A stretch of 64,000 bases of DNA from Methylococcus geothermalis (GTDB lineage: Bacteria; Pseudomonadota; Gammaproteobacteria; Methylococcales; Methylococcaceae): positions 434,001-498,000 of the forward strand of contig NZ_CP046565.1 in NCBI RefSeq assembly GCF_012769535.1. Direction: 5' to 3'. The translations under genes were made by a program, and so were the position numbers. Every line of letters starts with the position of its first letter. The stretch's first letter is position 1. Below the pieces are notes generated by a model. That model was not told the origin of the DNA and made no database searches. It saw only the letters and a list, made by a program, of their open reading frames with translations. Below are positions 37,026 through 47,364 of this stretch, in pieces.

Positions 37026-37967
37026 ATGAGTAGTGTTCCGCATCCGGCGAGCCCTTCCGCCGACCTGGTCCGTCCCTCGCTGGCCGGGCTGATCCGCCTG
37101 AACCATCCGGCCTCCGGCATCGGCCTGTACCGGATCGCGGTGAAGGCGGTGGAGAGCGGCGGGTACCTGTCGCGTTTCAAGGCACGCGGCATGGAGTTCG
37201 ACGAGTCGCGGCCCTACGCCCCGGGCGACGACGTGCGCAACCTGGACTGGCGGGTCACGGCGCGGACAGGCCGGACCCACACCAAGCTGTTCCGGGAAGA
37301 GCGCGAGCGGCCGGTGATGCTGTCGGTGGACTACCGCGCGGCAATGTGGTTCGCCACCCGCGGGGCGTTCAAATCGGTACGGGTGGCCCAGCTCGCCTCC
37401 CTCCTGGCCTGGAGCGCGAGCCACCACGGCGACCGGGTGGGCGGCCAGATCTTTTCCGAGCACGGCTGCAGCGAGTTCAAGCCCGAGCACGGCCAGCGCG
37501 GGGTGCTGCGCCTGCTCCGGCAACTGGCGGACACGCAAGGGCCGGCGCTGCCGGCCACGGCGTCCGAGACCGTGCCGGCCGCGGCCATGAAACGCTTGCA
37601 GCAGCACGTGAGGCCGGGGACTTTGGTGTTCGTGCTCAGCGATTTCCGCGGCTTCGACGCCGCGGCGCAGACCGCCCTGAGCGCCCTGGCGCGGCATGCC
37701 TCGGTGGTGCTGGTGTTCGTGTACGATCCACTGGAGGCGGGATTGCCGAAATCCGGCCATTTCCGGGTCAGCGACACGATCCGGGAAACGGCCTTCGACG
37801 CCAGCCGCCGCAGCGCCGAGCGCTGGCGCGAGAAATTCGAAACGCGCCGCGGCGCACTGGAACACTACGCCCGCGGCCACCGCATGCGCTGGCTGGAATG
37901 CTCGACCGCGGACGATCCGCTGGCATTCCTGCAGCGGGCGCTGCGCGCCTCATCGAAGACGCGCTGA
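37026..37967 (+). CDS. DUF58 domain protein (Bat operon)
   Basis: This 313-residue cytoplasmic protein is the DUF58 member of a Bat (Bacteroides aerotolerance) type operon. It has the family signature GMEFDESRPYAPGDDVRNLDWRVTARTG and a vWA-like core, with FVLSDFRG in place of a metal site. In such operons a MoxR ATPase usually comes first; none precedes it here, where the upstream gene is a divergent membrane protein. Confidence 0.9.
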   Translation: MSSVPHPASPSADLVRPSLAGLIRLNHPASGIGLYRIAVKAVESGGYLSRFKARGMEFDESRPYAPGDDVRNLDWRVTARTGRTHTKLFREERERPVMLSVDYRAAMWFATRGAFKSVRVAQLASLLAWSASHHGDRVGGQIFSEHGCSEFKPEHGQRGVLRLLRQLADTQGPALPATASETVPAAAMKRLQQHVRPGTLVFVLSDFRGFDAAAQTALSALARHASVVLVFVYDPLEAGLPKSGHFRVSDTIRETAFDASRRSAERWREKFETRRGALEHYARGHRMRWLECSTADDPLAFLQRALRASSKTR

Positions 37968-37971
37968 AGGC

Positions 37972-38448
37972 ATGGAGCCGCAACTCGATCTCCGCGACAT
38001 CCATCTGCCCCCGCCGGTTGGCTGGTGGCCCCCGGCGCCCGGCTGGTGGCTGGCGCCGCTGCTGGCCATCGCGCTGGCCCTGATCCTGTGGCTCGTGTGG
38101 AGGCGCCTCATCCGCAACCCGTTCAGAAACGAAGTGCTGCGCGAGCTGGCCGCGATCGAAGCCTTGGACGCTCTCGATCCGGCCGAAAAAATCCGGCGGG
38201 TCTCGGTCCTGTTGCGGCGCGCCTGCCTGACTCTCTATCCGCGGCAGGAAGTGGCGGGGCTGACCGGCCAGGCCTGGCTGGACCGGCTGGATTCCTTGCT
38301 GGGCGACCGCCGCTTCCGCGACGGCCCCGGCCGCTGCCTCGCCGACGCCCCCTACAGACCCGCCAGCGAAGCGGACCCGGCCGCCCTGTTCGCCTTGTGC
38401 CGGGACTGGGCCCGCAAACTGCCCCGGCCGGGACGCCGCGCTCACTGA
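37972..38448 (+). CDS. DUF4381 domain protein (Bat operon)
   Basis: This 158-residue protein has a start typical of DUF4381, LDLRDIHLPPPVGWWPPAPGWW, followed by one membrane span (about 26-44) and a cytoplasmic helical domain (EKIRRVSVLLRRACLTLYPRQ, GLTGQAWLDRLD). It lies four bases after the DUF58 gene and 12 bases before the VWA gene, in the usual order of this operon type. Confidence 0.88.
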   Translation: MEPQLDLRDIHLPPPVGWWPPAPGWWLAPLLAIALALILWLVWRRLIRNPFRNEVLRELAAIEALDALDPAEKIRRVSVLLRRACLTLYPRQEVAGLTGQAWLDRLDSLLGDRRFRDGPGRCLADAPYRPASEADPAALFALCRDWARKLPRPGRRAH

Positions 38449-38460
38449 TCCCCCGCATCC

Positions 38461-39447
38461 ATGTTCGAATTCGCCTGGCCCCTGCTATTTCTCGCCCTGC
38501 CTCTACCCCTCCTCGTTTACTGGGCGTGGCGCCCCGCGCCGCGCGGGGGCGGCGGGGTGCTGCGCGTCGCCTTCGCCGGAGAATTCGCCGACTTGGGCAC
38601 CGCGGGCCCCGCCGCGCCGGGCAGCCGTGCCCCGCTGGCGTTGGCCGCGCTGGGCTGGCTGCTGCTGGTCTCGGCGGCGGCCCGGCCGCAGTGGCTGGGC
38701 GAGCCGATCGAGCAGACCGTGAGCGGACGCGATCTGATGCTGGCCGTGGACCTGTCCGGCAGCATGGACATCGAGGATTTCGTGGTCAACCGCGAGGTCT
38801 CCAACCGGCTCGAGGCGGTCAAGCGGGTGGCGACCGCTTTCATCGAGCGGCGCACCGGCGACCGGGTCGGGCTGATCCTGTTCGGTGAACAGGCTTATCT
38901 CCAGGTGCCACTCACCTTCGACCGCAAGACCGTCCAGAACCTGCTCGACGAGGCCGTGATCGGCCTGGCCGGCGACAAGACCGCGATCGGCGATGCCATC
39001 GGCCTGGCGATCAAGCGCCTGCGCGACAATCCAGCCGACCAGCGGGTGCTGATCCTGCTCAGCGACGGCGCCAACACCGCCGGCCAGGTGCAGCCGCTGC
39101 AGGCCGCCGAACTGGCGGCGCGGGAAGGGCTCAAGATCTACACCATCGGCGTCGGCGCGGACGAGATGATCGTGCGCGACTTTTTCGGCACCCGCCGGGT
39201 CAACCCTTCCGAGGACCTGGACGAGGCCACGATGACGGCCATCGCGGAAAAGACGGGGGGACGCTATTTCCGCGCCCGCAACACCGAGGAACTGGATCAG
39301 ATCTATGCCCTGTTGGACCAGCTCGAACCCTCCTCGCGCGACGCCCAGTATTTCCGCCCCCGGGACGAACTCTATCCCTGGCCGCTGGGACTCGCGCTGC
39401 TGGCCGGCGTGAGCGCGTTGTGGCTGCGCGGGAGGAACGCCGCATGA
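38461..39447 (+). CDS. VWA domain protein BatA-like
   Basis: This 328-residue inner-membrane protein has two N-terminal spans, a von Willebrand A domain and a C-terminal span. The metal-ion-dependent adhesion site is complete (AVDLSGSMD, then KTAIGDAIG and LLSDGANTAG). It probably forms a complex with the next two products in the envelope. Its stop overlaps the following start (ATGA). Confidence 0.92.
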   Translation: MFEFAWPLLFLALPLPLLVYWAWRPAPRGGGGVLRVAFAGEFADLGTAGPAAPGSRAPLALAALGWLLLVSAAARPQWLGEPIEQTVSGRDLMLAVDLSGSMDIEDFVVNREVSNRLEAVKRVATAFIERRTGDRVGLILFGEQAYLQVPLTFDRKTVQNLLDEAVIGLAGDKTAIGDAIGLAIKRLRDNPADQRVLILLSDGANTAGQVQPLQAAELAAREGLKIYTIGVGADEMIVRDFFGTRRVNPSEDLDEATMTAIAEKTGGRYFRARNTEELDQIYALLDQLEPSSRDAQYFRPRDELYPWPLGLALLAGVSALWLRGRNAA

Positions 39448-41249
39448 ACGAGTTCCATTTCCTCCGTCCGCTCTGGCTGGCGGCCTGGATTCCTCTGGTG
39501 CTGGCGCTTTGGTACTGGCGCCGCCGCGAGCAGGGCGAGGGCGACTGGACCCAAGTCTGCGACGGTGGCCTGCTGCCGCATCTGCTGATCGGCACGGCCG
39601 GCCGGACCGGCAGGCTGTCCTGGTGGCTCGGCGCGATGGCCGGTACGCTGGCGGTGCTGGCCGCGGCCGGCCCCGCCTGGGAGCGCCAGCAGACGCCGGG
39701 ATTCCGCAGCCAGTCGGCGCTGGTGATCGCGCTGGAACTCTCCCCGGCCATGGACGCGGCGGACCTCCAGCCCTCGCGCCTGACCCGGCTGCGCTATGCC
39801 GTGACCGATCTGCTGAAGCACCGCAAGGACGGCCAGACGGCGCTGCTGGTCTACGGCGGCGATGCCTTCACCGTCACGCCGCTGACCGACGACGTCGACA
39901 CCATCGACGCCCAGCTCCCGGCCTTGAGTTCCGACCTGGTGCCGACCGCAGGCCACGACGTCGAGCGAGCCCTGACCCTGGCCGCCCAGCTCCTGCGCGA
40001 TGGCGGTTTCGGCCGGGGCGACATCCTGCTGGCCGCGGTGCAGACGGACCCGGCGGCCGAAGCCGCGGCGGCGCGACTGCGGGGCGAGGGTTTCCGGGTC
40101 TCGGTGCTGGGTGTCGGCACCGAAGCGGGCGCCCCGATTCCGCTGCGCAACGGCGGCTTCCGCAAAGCCGCCAATGGCGAGATCGAGCTGTCGCGTCTGG
40201 ACGAATCCGCTCTCCGCCAGCTGGCCGAACAGGGCGGCGGGCGCTACCTCGAACTGAGCGCCGGCGCCACGGCCACCGATGCCTTGGCCTCGTTCTTCGA
40301 GCAGAACTCCCGCCTCAACGAAGGCGTCGAAGCCGCCATGAAACTGGCGCTGTGGGAAGACCGCGGCCCCTGGCTGCTGCTGCTGGTCCTGCCTTTGGCG
40401 GCGCTGGGCTTCCGCCGCGGCTGGCTGGCCGTCCTGGTGCTCGGCCTGCCGTTGCCGCGTCCGGCAGAGGCACTGGACTGGCAAGGGCTCTGGCAGACCC
40501 CGGACCAGCAGGCGGCGGAAGCCTTCCAAGCCGGACAATTCGACGAGGCCGCCCGGACCTTCCGGAATCCGGCCTGGCAAAGCGCGGCCGAGTACCGCGC
40601 CGGCAACTATGAGGAAGCGGCCAAGTCCTTGGAGGGACTGGACACAGCCGATGCCGCCTACAATCGGGGCAACGCCCTGGCCCGGGCCGGCAAACTGTCC
40701 GATGCGCTCAAGGCCTACGATCAAGCCCTCCGGCTCGATCCCAATGACGAAGACGCCCGCCACAACCGCGAAGCGGTCGAAGAAGCCCTGAAACGACAGC
40801 AACAACAGCAGAAGCCGCGATCCGATTCCGAGAACCGGGATCAGGAACAGAAGGACCAGCAGCAGGACCAACAGGACCCGAACGGGAGCAACCAGGACCA
40901 GGAGAATCCTCAGGGCCAAAAATCCGACCAGGATCAGTCCCGGGAACACCCCAAGCCGGACGAAAAAGCGGCCGAACAGGCCGGTGAACCAAACCGGGAA
41001 CAGCAACACGAAACGGCAGAGGGGCACCAGCAGCCTCCGCCGCCATCGCCCCAGCCGCAGGAACAGGCCGGCGAGGAAGGCGGGAACCAGGAGCAGCAGA
41101 TGCCGCAAGCCGAATCCCGATCCGAAGACGAAAAGGAACAGGCCACCGAGCAATGGCTCAAACGCATCCCGGACGACCCCGGCGGCCTGCTTCGGCGCAA
41201 GTTCCTCTATCAATACCGCCAGCGCCAGCAGCGCTCGGGAGGGCAATGA
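39444..41249 (+). CDS. VWA-TPR protein, BatB/BatC-like fusion
   Basis: This 601-residue product joins two functions. It has N-terminal membrane spans and a VWA domain (about 90-290), another span (about 305-340), and a TPR motif (ADAAYNRGNALARAGKLSDALKAYDQAL). A long hydrophilic tail rich in glutamine, aspartate and glutamate follows. The metal site is degenerate: the position of D-x-S-x-S reads ELSPA. GGAGG precedes the ATG at 39444. Fusion of BatB and BatC is common in proteobacteria. Confidence 0.9.
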   Translation: MNEFHFLRPLWLAAWIPLVLALWYWRRREQGEGDWTQVCDGGLLPHLLIGTAGRTGRLSWWLGAMAGTLAVLAAAGPAWERQQTPGFRSQSALVIALELSPAMDAADLQPSRLTRLRYAVTDLLKHRKDGQTALLVYGGDAFTVTPLTDDVDTIDAQLPALSSDLVPTAGHDVERALTLAAQLLRDGGFGRGDILLAAVQTDPAAEAAAARLRGEGFRVSVLGVGTEAGAPIPLRNGGFRKAANGEIELSRLDESALRQLAEQGGGRYLELSAGATATDALASFFEQNSRLNEGVEAAMKLALWEDRGPWLLLLVLPLAALGFRRGWLAVLVLGLPLPRPAEALDWQGLWQTPDQQAAEAFQAGQFDEAARTFRNPAWQSAAEYRAGNYEEAAKSLEGLDTADAAYNRGNALARAGKLSDALKAYDQALRLDPNDEDARHNREAVEEALKRQQQQQKPRSDSENRDQEQKDQQQDQQDPNGSNQDQENPQGQKSDQDQSREHPKPDEKAAEQAGEPNREQQHETAEGHQQPPPPSPQPQEQAGEEGGNQEQQMPQAESRSEDEKEQATEQWLKRIPDDPGGLLRRKFLYQYRQRQQRSGGQ

Positions 41250-43003
41250 ACATGGCGAAACGACGCAGGCAGGCATGGCGCCTGATGATCCTGGGCCTGC
41301 TGCTGTACCTGGGCCTGAGCGGCACCGGCATGGCTGTGGAAATCACCGTCACGGCCGATCGCGACCCGGTACCCATCGACGAATCCTTCAACCTCACCTT
41401 CAGCGCCGACGAATCGCCCGACGACGAACCGGATTTCACGCCGCTGAACCGGGATTTCCGGGTGCTGGGCCAAAGCCGGAACAGCCAGATATCGATGGTC
41501 GACGGCAAGCTCAGCCGCACCCTCGAATGGACCGTATCGGTCATCGCCAAACACGCCGGCACACTGACGGTACCGTCCATCGCTTTCGGCGCCGACCGCT
41601 CCAAGTCCGCCACTGTCACGGTCACGGATCGAGCCGTGCAGGGGCAAGCCCGCAGCGGCGGGGACGATGCGCTTCTGATCGAAGTGGACGTCGCGCCGGA
41701 AAACCCTTATGTCCAGGCGCAGGCGATCTACACCGTGCGCGTGCTCTACCGGACCAATCTGGGGCGCGCCCGGTTGAGCCCCCTGGAGGTTCCCGACGCG
41801 CTGGTCCAGCAACTGGGTGACAAGCGCAATTTCTCGACGGAACGTCACGGCAACACCTACGCGGCCACCGAAATCCGCTATGCGATTTTTCCGCAGAAAA
41901 GCGGCACCCTGCGTATCCCGCCACTGACCCTGGATGCCGAAGTTCAGGCTGGCGGACGGGGCGGAATGATCCCCTTCTTCGGGCGCCCGGCGAAAACCGT
42001 CAGCCTGCAGTCCGAACCGGTCGAACTGCAGGTGCGGCCGGCGCCGGCGGCGTTTTCCGGCAAACATTGGCTGCCCGCGGAAAGCGTAACGCTGGAGGAA
42101 ACCTTGTCGCCGGACACCGCCGAGGTCGAGGCGGGCCAGCCCCTCACCCGGACCCTCACGCTCAAGGCGCGAGGCGCGACAGTCGGGGTGCTGCCGGAGC
42201 TGAGCTCGGCAGGGTTGCCGGCGGAAATTCGCAGCTACCCGGATCAACCGGCCCTGGACGAGCAGCGCCAAGGCAGCGGGCTGTTCAGCACCCGCCAGGA
42301 AAAAACCGCGCTGATACCCGACAAACCGGGCCGCTACGCTCTTCCTGCGATCGAAGTGCCGTGGTGGAACATCGCCACCGAAAAAATGGAAGTGGCGCGC
42401 CTGCCCGAACGTGTGATCGAGGTCGGCGCCGGCGCCGCGAGACGAGTCCAGCCGGTCCCGACAGCGGTGCCGTCGATGCCCGCCGAACCAGGCAGCACCG
42501 CGCCTGCCTCCGTCCACCCCGAGGCGGCGGAACCCGCTATGGCTGCCTCTCCGGTATGGTTCTGGCTCAGCATCGTTCTGGCGGTAGGGTGGCTGATCAC
42601 GGCGGGCCTGTGGTGGCGATCGACCCTTAGGGCGCATGAGGAACCCGCCAAAAAAACGCCCGAAAACGGCAGGCCGTCCGACAGACAGTGCATGCGCGAA
42701 CTGAAGGAAGCCTGTGCCGCCAACGATCCCGAACGGACCCGCCGAGCCCTGCTCGACTGGGCCGCGCTGCGCTGGCCGGATCACGAAGCCTCCTTGGAAG
42801 GAATCGCCTCACACTCCGAAGGCGAGCTGAAAACCGCCGTCCAGGCTCTGGGTCGTGCGCTCTACGGCCATCCACGGGAAGCATGGAAGGGAGAGCTGCT
42901 GTGGGCGGCGATCGTGACCACCGATCTGGGCAAAGCGAGGCAGGAAAACCGGGGCTTGCCAGAACTCGCATCCCTGCATCCGGCGGCGAAGGCCACGCCT
43001 TAG
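41246..43003 (+). CDS. batD: BatD family protein
   Basis: This 585-residue protein has a signal sequence (about 10-33), a large periplasmic beta-rich BatD region (EITVTADRDPVPIDESFNLTFSADE, QSRNSQISMVDGKLSRTLEWT), and a membrane span near 440-460 with a cytoplasmic helical tail. It would work with the two VWA proteins in the envelope. The ATG at 41246 overlaps the preceding stop; 41252 is an alternative start. Confidence 0.9.
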   Translation: MNMAKRRRQAWRLMILGLLLYLGLSGTGMAVEITVTADRDPVPIDESFNLTFSADESPDDEPDFTPLNRDFRVLGQSRNSQISMVDGKLSRTLEWTVSVIAKHAGTLTVPSIAFGADRSKSATVTVTDRAVQGQARSGGDDALLIEVDVAPENPYVQAQAIYTVRVLYRTNLGRARLSPLEVPDALVQQLGDKRNFSTERHGNTYAATEIRYAIFPQKSGTLRIPPLTLDAEVQAGGRGGMIPFFGRPAKTVSLQSEPVELQVRPAPAAFSGKHWLPAESVTLEETLSPDTAEVEAGQPLTRTLTLKARGATVGVLPELSSAGLPAEIRSYPDQPALDEQRQGSGLFSTRQEKTALIPDKPGRYALPAIEVPWWNIATEKMEVARLPERVIEVGAGAARRVQPVPTAVPSMPAEPGSTAPASVHPEAAEPAMAASPVWFWLSIVLAVGWLITAGLWWRSTLRAHEEPAKKTPENGRPSDRQCMRELKEACAANDPERTRRALLDWAALRWPDHEASLEGIASHSEGELKTAVQALGRALYGHPREAWKGELLWAAIVTTDLGKARQENRGLPELASLHPAAKATP

Positions 43004-43200
43004 TCCGACGTCCGGTCGCCGGACAAGGTTTCGATGACCCAGTACAGCCCCTGGGTGAAAATGACGCCGAGCAGAAAGCCGCCGATGAAAAATTCGGAAG
43101 GGTGGTGCTGGAAATGTCCGGCCAACAGCTTGCCCGACACGAAGCCGACGACCAGCGAGAGCCCCACGCGGAGCCGGTGGAAAATGTCCTGAGTGGTCAT
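43000..43200 (-). CDS. Small membrane protein, function unknown
   Basis: This 66-residue protein has a central hydrophobic stretch (GLSLVVGFVSGKLLAG) and a second one (FFIGGFLLGVIFTQGLYWVI). The start at 43200 (MTTQD) is preferred over 43212 because GGAG lies at the right distance before it. Its stop overlaps the batD stop on the other strand by four bases. I do not recognise a family. Confidence 0.65.
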   Translation of the reverse strand: MTTQDIFHRLRVGLSLVVGFVSGKLLAGHFQHHPSEFFIGGFLLGVIFTQGLYWVIETLSGDRTSD

Positions 43201-43331
43201 GATACGCTCCATTTTTCGATAAGGATCGTCGATTGCGGCGAACCCAAGCCGGAACGCGGTAACGCCGAACGCTGTCCTTTATAGGATAATAAATCCTTTT
43301 TCACCACTCCTCGTTTCCCCTTGTCACGCGC

Positions 43332-45092
43332 ATGAAAAAGCGTCTGGAAAACCTGCTCCGCACCGCACTGGATCGACTGCACGCCGCCGGCGACATTCCC
43401 GCGGAAGCGCAAGTCCCGATCATCGTCGAACGCACCCGCGATCCGGCCCACGGCGATTTCGCGGCCAACGCGGCCATGCTGCTGGCGAAACCCGCGCGCA
43501 GCAATCCACGCCAGCTGGCCGAGAAGATTTGCTCCGCGTTGCCGGATGACCCGGCGGTCGTCCGCACCGAAATCGCAGGACCCGGCTTCATCAACTTCTT
43601 CATCGACCCGGCCGCCCTGTACCGGATCATCGCCGAGATACACGCCCAGGGTCCGGGCTTCGGCCGCAGCAAGATTGGCGCGGGGCAGCGGGTGCAGGTC
43701 GAATTCGTCTCCGCCAATCCCACCGGACCGCTGCACGTCGGCCACGGCCGCGGCGCCGCCTATGGCGCGGTGGTCGCCGACCTGCTCGAAGCGGCCGGTT
43801 TCGACGTCCACCGGGAATACTACGTCAACGACGCCGGGCGGCAGATGGACATCCTGGCCGCCAGCGTCTGGCTGCGCTATCTGGAAAACTGCGGCGAAGT
43901 CCTGCCGTTTCCAGCCAACGCTTACCGCGGCGAATACGTGCGCGACGTAGCAGCGGACCTCCACCGCGCCCAGGGCGAGCGCTACCGGATTTCCTCGGAT
44001 GACGTCCTGGCCGGGCTACCGCCGGACGAACCCCAGGGCGGCGACAAGGAAGACTATATCGACGCGGTGGTCCGCAAGGCGAAGGACACGCTCGGCCCCG
44101 AGCGCTACCGCGAGGTGTTCGCCGCCGGGCTGGACAGCATCCTCGACGACATCCGCGACGATCTGGGCGAATTCGGCACGCATTACCAGGAATGGTTCTC
44201 CGAACGGAGCCTGACCGAAACCGGCGCGGTCGAGCGCGGCCTGCAGAAGCTCAAGGACTCGGGCTACGTCTACGAGAAGGACGGCGCCCAGTGGTTCGCC
44301 TCCACCCGGCTGGGCGACGAAAAGGACCGGGTGCTGGTGCGCGAGAACGGCCAGACCACCTATTTCGCCTCCGACGTCGCCTATCACCTCAACAAGCTGG
44401 AGCGAGGCTTCGACCGCATCGTCAACATCTGGGGCGCCGACCACCACGGCTACATCCCGCGCGTCAAGGCCGCCATCCAGGCCTTGGGAGGCGATGCCGA
44501 CAAACTGGAAGTGCTGCTGGTGCAGTTCGCTGTGCTGTACCGCGGCGAGGAGCGGGTGCAGATGTCCACCCGCTCCGGCGAATTCGTCACGCTGCGCCAG
44601 CTCCGCAACGAGGTCGGCAAGGACGCGGCGCGGTTCTTCTACGTGATGCGCAAGTCCGACCAGCACATGGATTTCGACCTCAAGCTGGCCACTTCCCGCA
44701 CCAACGAAAACCCGGTCTATTACGTGCAGTATGCCCATGCCCGGGTGTGCAGCGTGTTCCGGCAGCTCGACGAAAAGGGCTGGGCGCGGAATCTGGGGCG
44801 GGGCATGGAACAGCTCGAACGGCTGAACGAAGCGCACGAACTCGCGCTGGTGGGCACCCTGTCGCGTTATCCCGAGGTGGTGGAACAGGCGGCACTGCAA
44901 TACGCGCCGCACCATTTGGTGCATTATCTGCGTGAACTCGCCGCCGAATTCCACGGCTACTATAATAGCTGCCAGTTCTTGGTCGAGGACGGGAACCTGA
45001 GGGATGCCCGTCTGAATCTGATCGACGCCGTGCGGCAGATCATCGCCAACGGTCTCGGCTTGCTGGGCGTGTCCGCGCCCGAAACCATGTAG
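43332..45092 (+). CDS. argS: Arginyl-tRNA synthetase
   Basis: This class I synthetase charges tRNA-Arg. The 586-residue product has the N-terminal Arg-S additional domain, the HIGH-type motif in [19 protein letters not shown] (near residue 125-143), and [16 protein letters not shown] in place of a canonical KMSKS, as is normal for this enzyme. The C-terminal anticodon-binding DALR domain is complete. The SPOR gene starts two bases after its stop. Confidence 0.97.
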   Translation: MKKRLENLLRTALDRLHAAGDIPAEAQVPIIVERTRDPAHGDFAANAAMLLAKPARSNPRQLAEKICSALPDDPAVVRTEIAGPGFINFFIDPAALYRIIAEIHAQGPGFGRSKIGAGQRVQVEFVSANPTGPLHVGHGRGAAYGAVVADLLEAAGFDVHREYYVNDAGRQMDILAASVWLRYLENCGEVLPFPANAYRGEYVRDVAADLHRAQGERYRISSDDVLAGLPPDEPQGGDKEDYIDAVVRKAKDTLGPERYREVFAAGLDSILDDIRDDLGEFGTHYQEWFSERSLTETGAVERGLQKLKDSGYVYEKDGAQWFASTRLGDEKDRVLVRENGQTTYFASDVAYHLNKLERGFDRIVNIWGADHHGYIPRVKAAIQALGGDADKLEVLLVQFAVLYRGEERVQMSTRSGEFVTLRQLRNEVGKDAARFFYVMRKSDQHMDFDLKLATSRTNENPVYYVQYAHARVCSVFRQLDEKGWARNLGRGMEQLERLNEAHELALVGTLSRYPEVVEQAALQYAPHHLVHYLRELAAEFHGYYNSCQFLVEDGNLRDARLNLIDAVRQIIANGLGLLGVSAPETM

Positions 45093-45094
45093 AC

Positions 45095-45733
45095 ATGCCA
45101 AAGGATTACAAACACAGGGTTCCCGGGTACCGTCAGGCGCGGCGCCGGCGCAAGCGCGGCTGGCTGGTGGCCGGTTTCGCCGCGGCGTGCCTCGCCGCCG
45201 GCGGAGGAACCTATTTCATCCTTGCCAAACAAGCCGGGACAGATGTAAAAGTCTCGCCGCCGGAAACCCGTCCCGCCCCCGGTCAATCGAGACAAACCGG
45301 GGATACAAGCGAAGCCAAGAGCCAGGAAACACCCGCCCCAAGCCCCGGAAAGAAAACCAATCCGCCGCGCTTCACCTTTTACAAGATATTGTCGGAAAAG
45401 GAAGAAATCATCCCGGAAGCGGAAATCCGGACCATCAAGCGCGAGGAAGAACAGGGCAAGTCGCCCCCCGGCGGTGGCTACATCGTTCAGGCGGGCTCCT
45501 ACCGCTCGCGGGCCGACGCCGAAAAAATGCGCACCGACCTGATCAAGCTCAAGGTCAAGGCGCGGCTAGAAAGCGTAAGAATAGAAAACGTCGAATGGTT
45601 CCGCGTGAAGGTCGGTCCCTACGACAGCTTGGCCGACGCCGACCGCCTGCGTTCGTTCCTCAAGAAGAACGGGATCGACAGCGTAGTGCAGAAAATGACT
45701 CCCCGCGCCACCCCCCCCGCTACCAAGCATTGA
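45095..45733 (+). CDS. SPOR domain protein (FtsN-like)
   Basis: This 212-residue protein has a short basic cytoplasmic start (RQARRRRKRG), one membrane span (about 27-47), a low-complexity periplasmic linker and a C-terminal SPOR domain (YIVQAGSYRSRADAEKMRTDL, then FRVKVGPYDSLADADRLRSFL). SPOR domains bind denuded septal peptidoglycan. The gene placed after argS in many gammaproteobacteria is of this kind, and FtsN is the likely name, though the N-terminal activating motif is not clear. Confidence 0.85.
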   Translation: MPKDYKHRVPGYRQARRRRKRGWLVAGFAAACLAAGGGTYFILAKQAGTDVKVSPPETRPAPGQSRQTGDTSEAKSQETPAPSPGKKTNPPRFTFYKILSEKEEIIPEAEIRTIKREEEQGKSPPGGGYIVQAGSYRSRADAEKMRTDLIKLKVKARLESVRIENVEWFRVKVGPYDSLADADRLRSFLKKNGIDSVVQKMTPRATPPATKH

Positions 45734-45746
45734 GCACCCCCACGCT

Positions 45747-47111
45747 TCAAGCCACCAGCCTGTAGCACGGCTCATATGTCGTCCCCGGCAGTTTCATCCG
45801 CTTCTGCGCCACGAAGGTCGCAAGCAATTCGTCCAGCGGATCAAGGATCGAATGATCGCCGCGGATTTCGAACAAACCTTCCTGCTCGATCCGGCGAATG
45901 CCCTCCGCCTTCACGTTCCCTGCGACGATGCCGGAGAACGCCCGCCGCAGGTTCGCCGCCAGCGCATGGGCGGGCTGGTCCCGGTGCAAGGCGAGGCCGG
46001 CCATGTTTTCGTGGCTCGGCACGAAGGGCGTCTGGAATGCCGGCTCGATGTGGAGCAGCCAGTTGTAATAATAGGCATCGTCGTGATGGCGCCGGAACTG
46101 CCGCACCAGATCGACGCCTTCCCGCATCCGCCGGGCCACCTGCGCCGGATCGCCGATCACGATCTCGTAGCGCTTCCGTGCTTCCTGCCCCAAGGTCGCC
46201 TCGATGAACCGGTCGATCTGCTCGAAATAGCCGGCGCTCTGACGAGGCCCGGTGAAGACCAGGGGAAACGGCAGGTATTTGTTTTCCGGATGCATCAGGA
46301 TGCCGAGCAGGTGCAGGATCTCCTCCGCCGTACCCACGCCGCCGGGAAATACCACGATGCCGTGGCCCACCCGCACGAAGGCCTCCAGGCGCTTTTCGAT
46401 GTCCGGCATGATGACCAGCTCGTTGACGATCGGATTGGGCGGTTCGGCGGCGATGATGCCGGGCTCGCTGATGCCGACGTAGCGAGGCCTTCTGATACGC
46501 TGCTTGGCGTGGGCGATGGTGGCACCCTTCATCGGCCCCTTCATCGCACCCGGTCCGCAGCCGGTGCACACGTCCAGCCCCCGAAGGCCGAGTTCGTAAC
46601 CGACTTCCTTGGTGTACTCGTATTCGCCGCGGTCGATGGAATGGCCGCCCCAGCACACGACCATGTTGGGCGGCACATCGGGCACGAGACCGTTGGCGTT
46701 GCGAAGGATGTGAAACACCGCGTCGGTGATATGCCGCGACTCGGACAGATCGAACTTCGGATCGCCGACGATCTCGAACCGGGTATAGACGATGTCTCGC
46801 AGCACCGAAAACAGGTGCTCGCGTATCCCACGGATCATTTCACCATCCACGAACGCGCTTTGCGGCGGGTTGATGAGCTCCAGGCGCACGCCGCGCGCCG
46901 TCGGGAGAACGCGGATGTCGAAGTTGCGGTACTTCTCGAACACCGCCTTGCTGTCGTCGACCTGGCCGCCGCAGTTCAGCACCGCCAGCGAACAATTGCG
47001 GAACAGTTCGTGGAGAGCGCTTTCGCTGCTGTCGAGCAGCTTTCCGACTTCGAGCTTGGACAGGACTTCGAGGCTGCCTTCCGGGCTGACTTGGACAGTG
47101 ATGCTGGACAT
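45747..47111 (-). CDS. ppnN: Pyrimidine/purine nucleotide 5'-monophosphate nucleosidase
   Basis: PpnN (YgdH) cleaves nucleoside monophosphates to free base and ribose 5-phosphate and is controlled by (p)ppGpp in E. coli. The 454-residue product has the LOG-fold motifs GGHSIDRGEYEYTKEVG and FPGGVGTAEEILHLLG and the PpnN-specific N- and C-terminal domains. It has the usual length. It is transcribed away from the argS operon. Confidence 0.93.
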   Translation of the reverse strand: MSSITVQVSPEGSLEVLSKLEVGKLLDSSESALHELFRNCSLAVLNCGGQVDDSKAVFEKYRNFDIRVLPTARGVRLELINPPQSAFVDGEMIRGIREHLFSVLRDIVYTRFEIVGDPKFDLSESRHITDAVFHILRNANGLVPDVPPNMVVCWGGHSIDRGEYEYTKEVGYELGLRGLDVCTGCGPGAMKGPMKGATIAHAKQRIRRPRYVGISEPGIIAAEPPNPIVNELVIMPDIEKRLEAFVRVGHGIVVFPGGVGTAEEILHLLGILMHPENKYLPFPLVFTGPRQSAGYFEQIDRFIEATLGQEARKRYEIVIGDPAQVARRMREGVDLVRQFRRHHDDAYYYNWLLHIEPAFQTPFVPSHENMAGLALHRDQPAHALAANLRRAFSGIVAGNVKAEGIRRIEQEGLFEIRGDHSILDPLDELLATFVAQKRMKLPGTTYEPCYRLVA

Positions 47112-47364
47112 GGGACCCCTTCGGAGGACGGTGAGAAGTGTCGCCGCGACGTGCGGAAAACCTGTGGATAACTTTGTGGGAAAAATGCGGGATATGCCTG
47201 AGCCGGTTTGTCAATTGCCCCAGTCATCGCGCCACCAAATCCAAAATCCTTATAATTTCCCTTTTGAGACAATACCTTAAGAAGGTATCGCCACCGATGG
47301 GTAAAGATCGTCAATAAACCGAGCGGCCCGGGCCCATTGTGCACAACTTCGAAAAAATGCCCCA

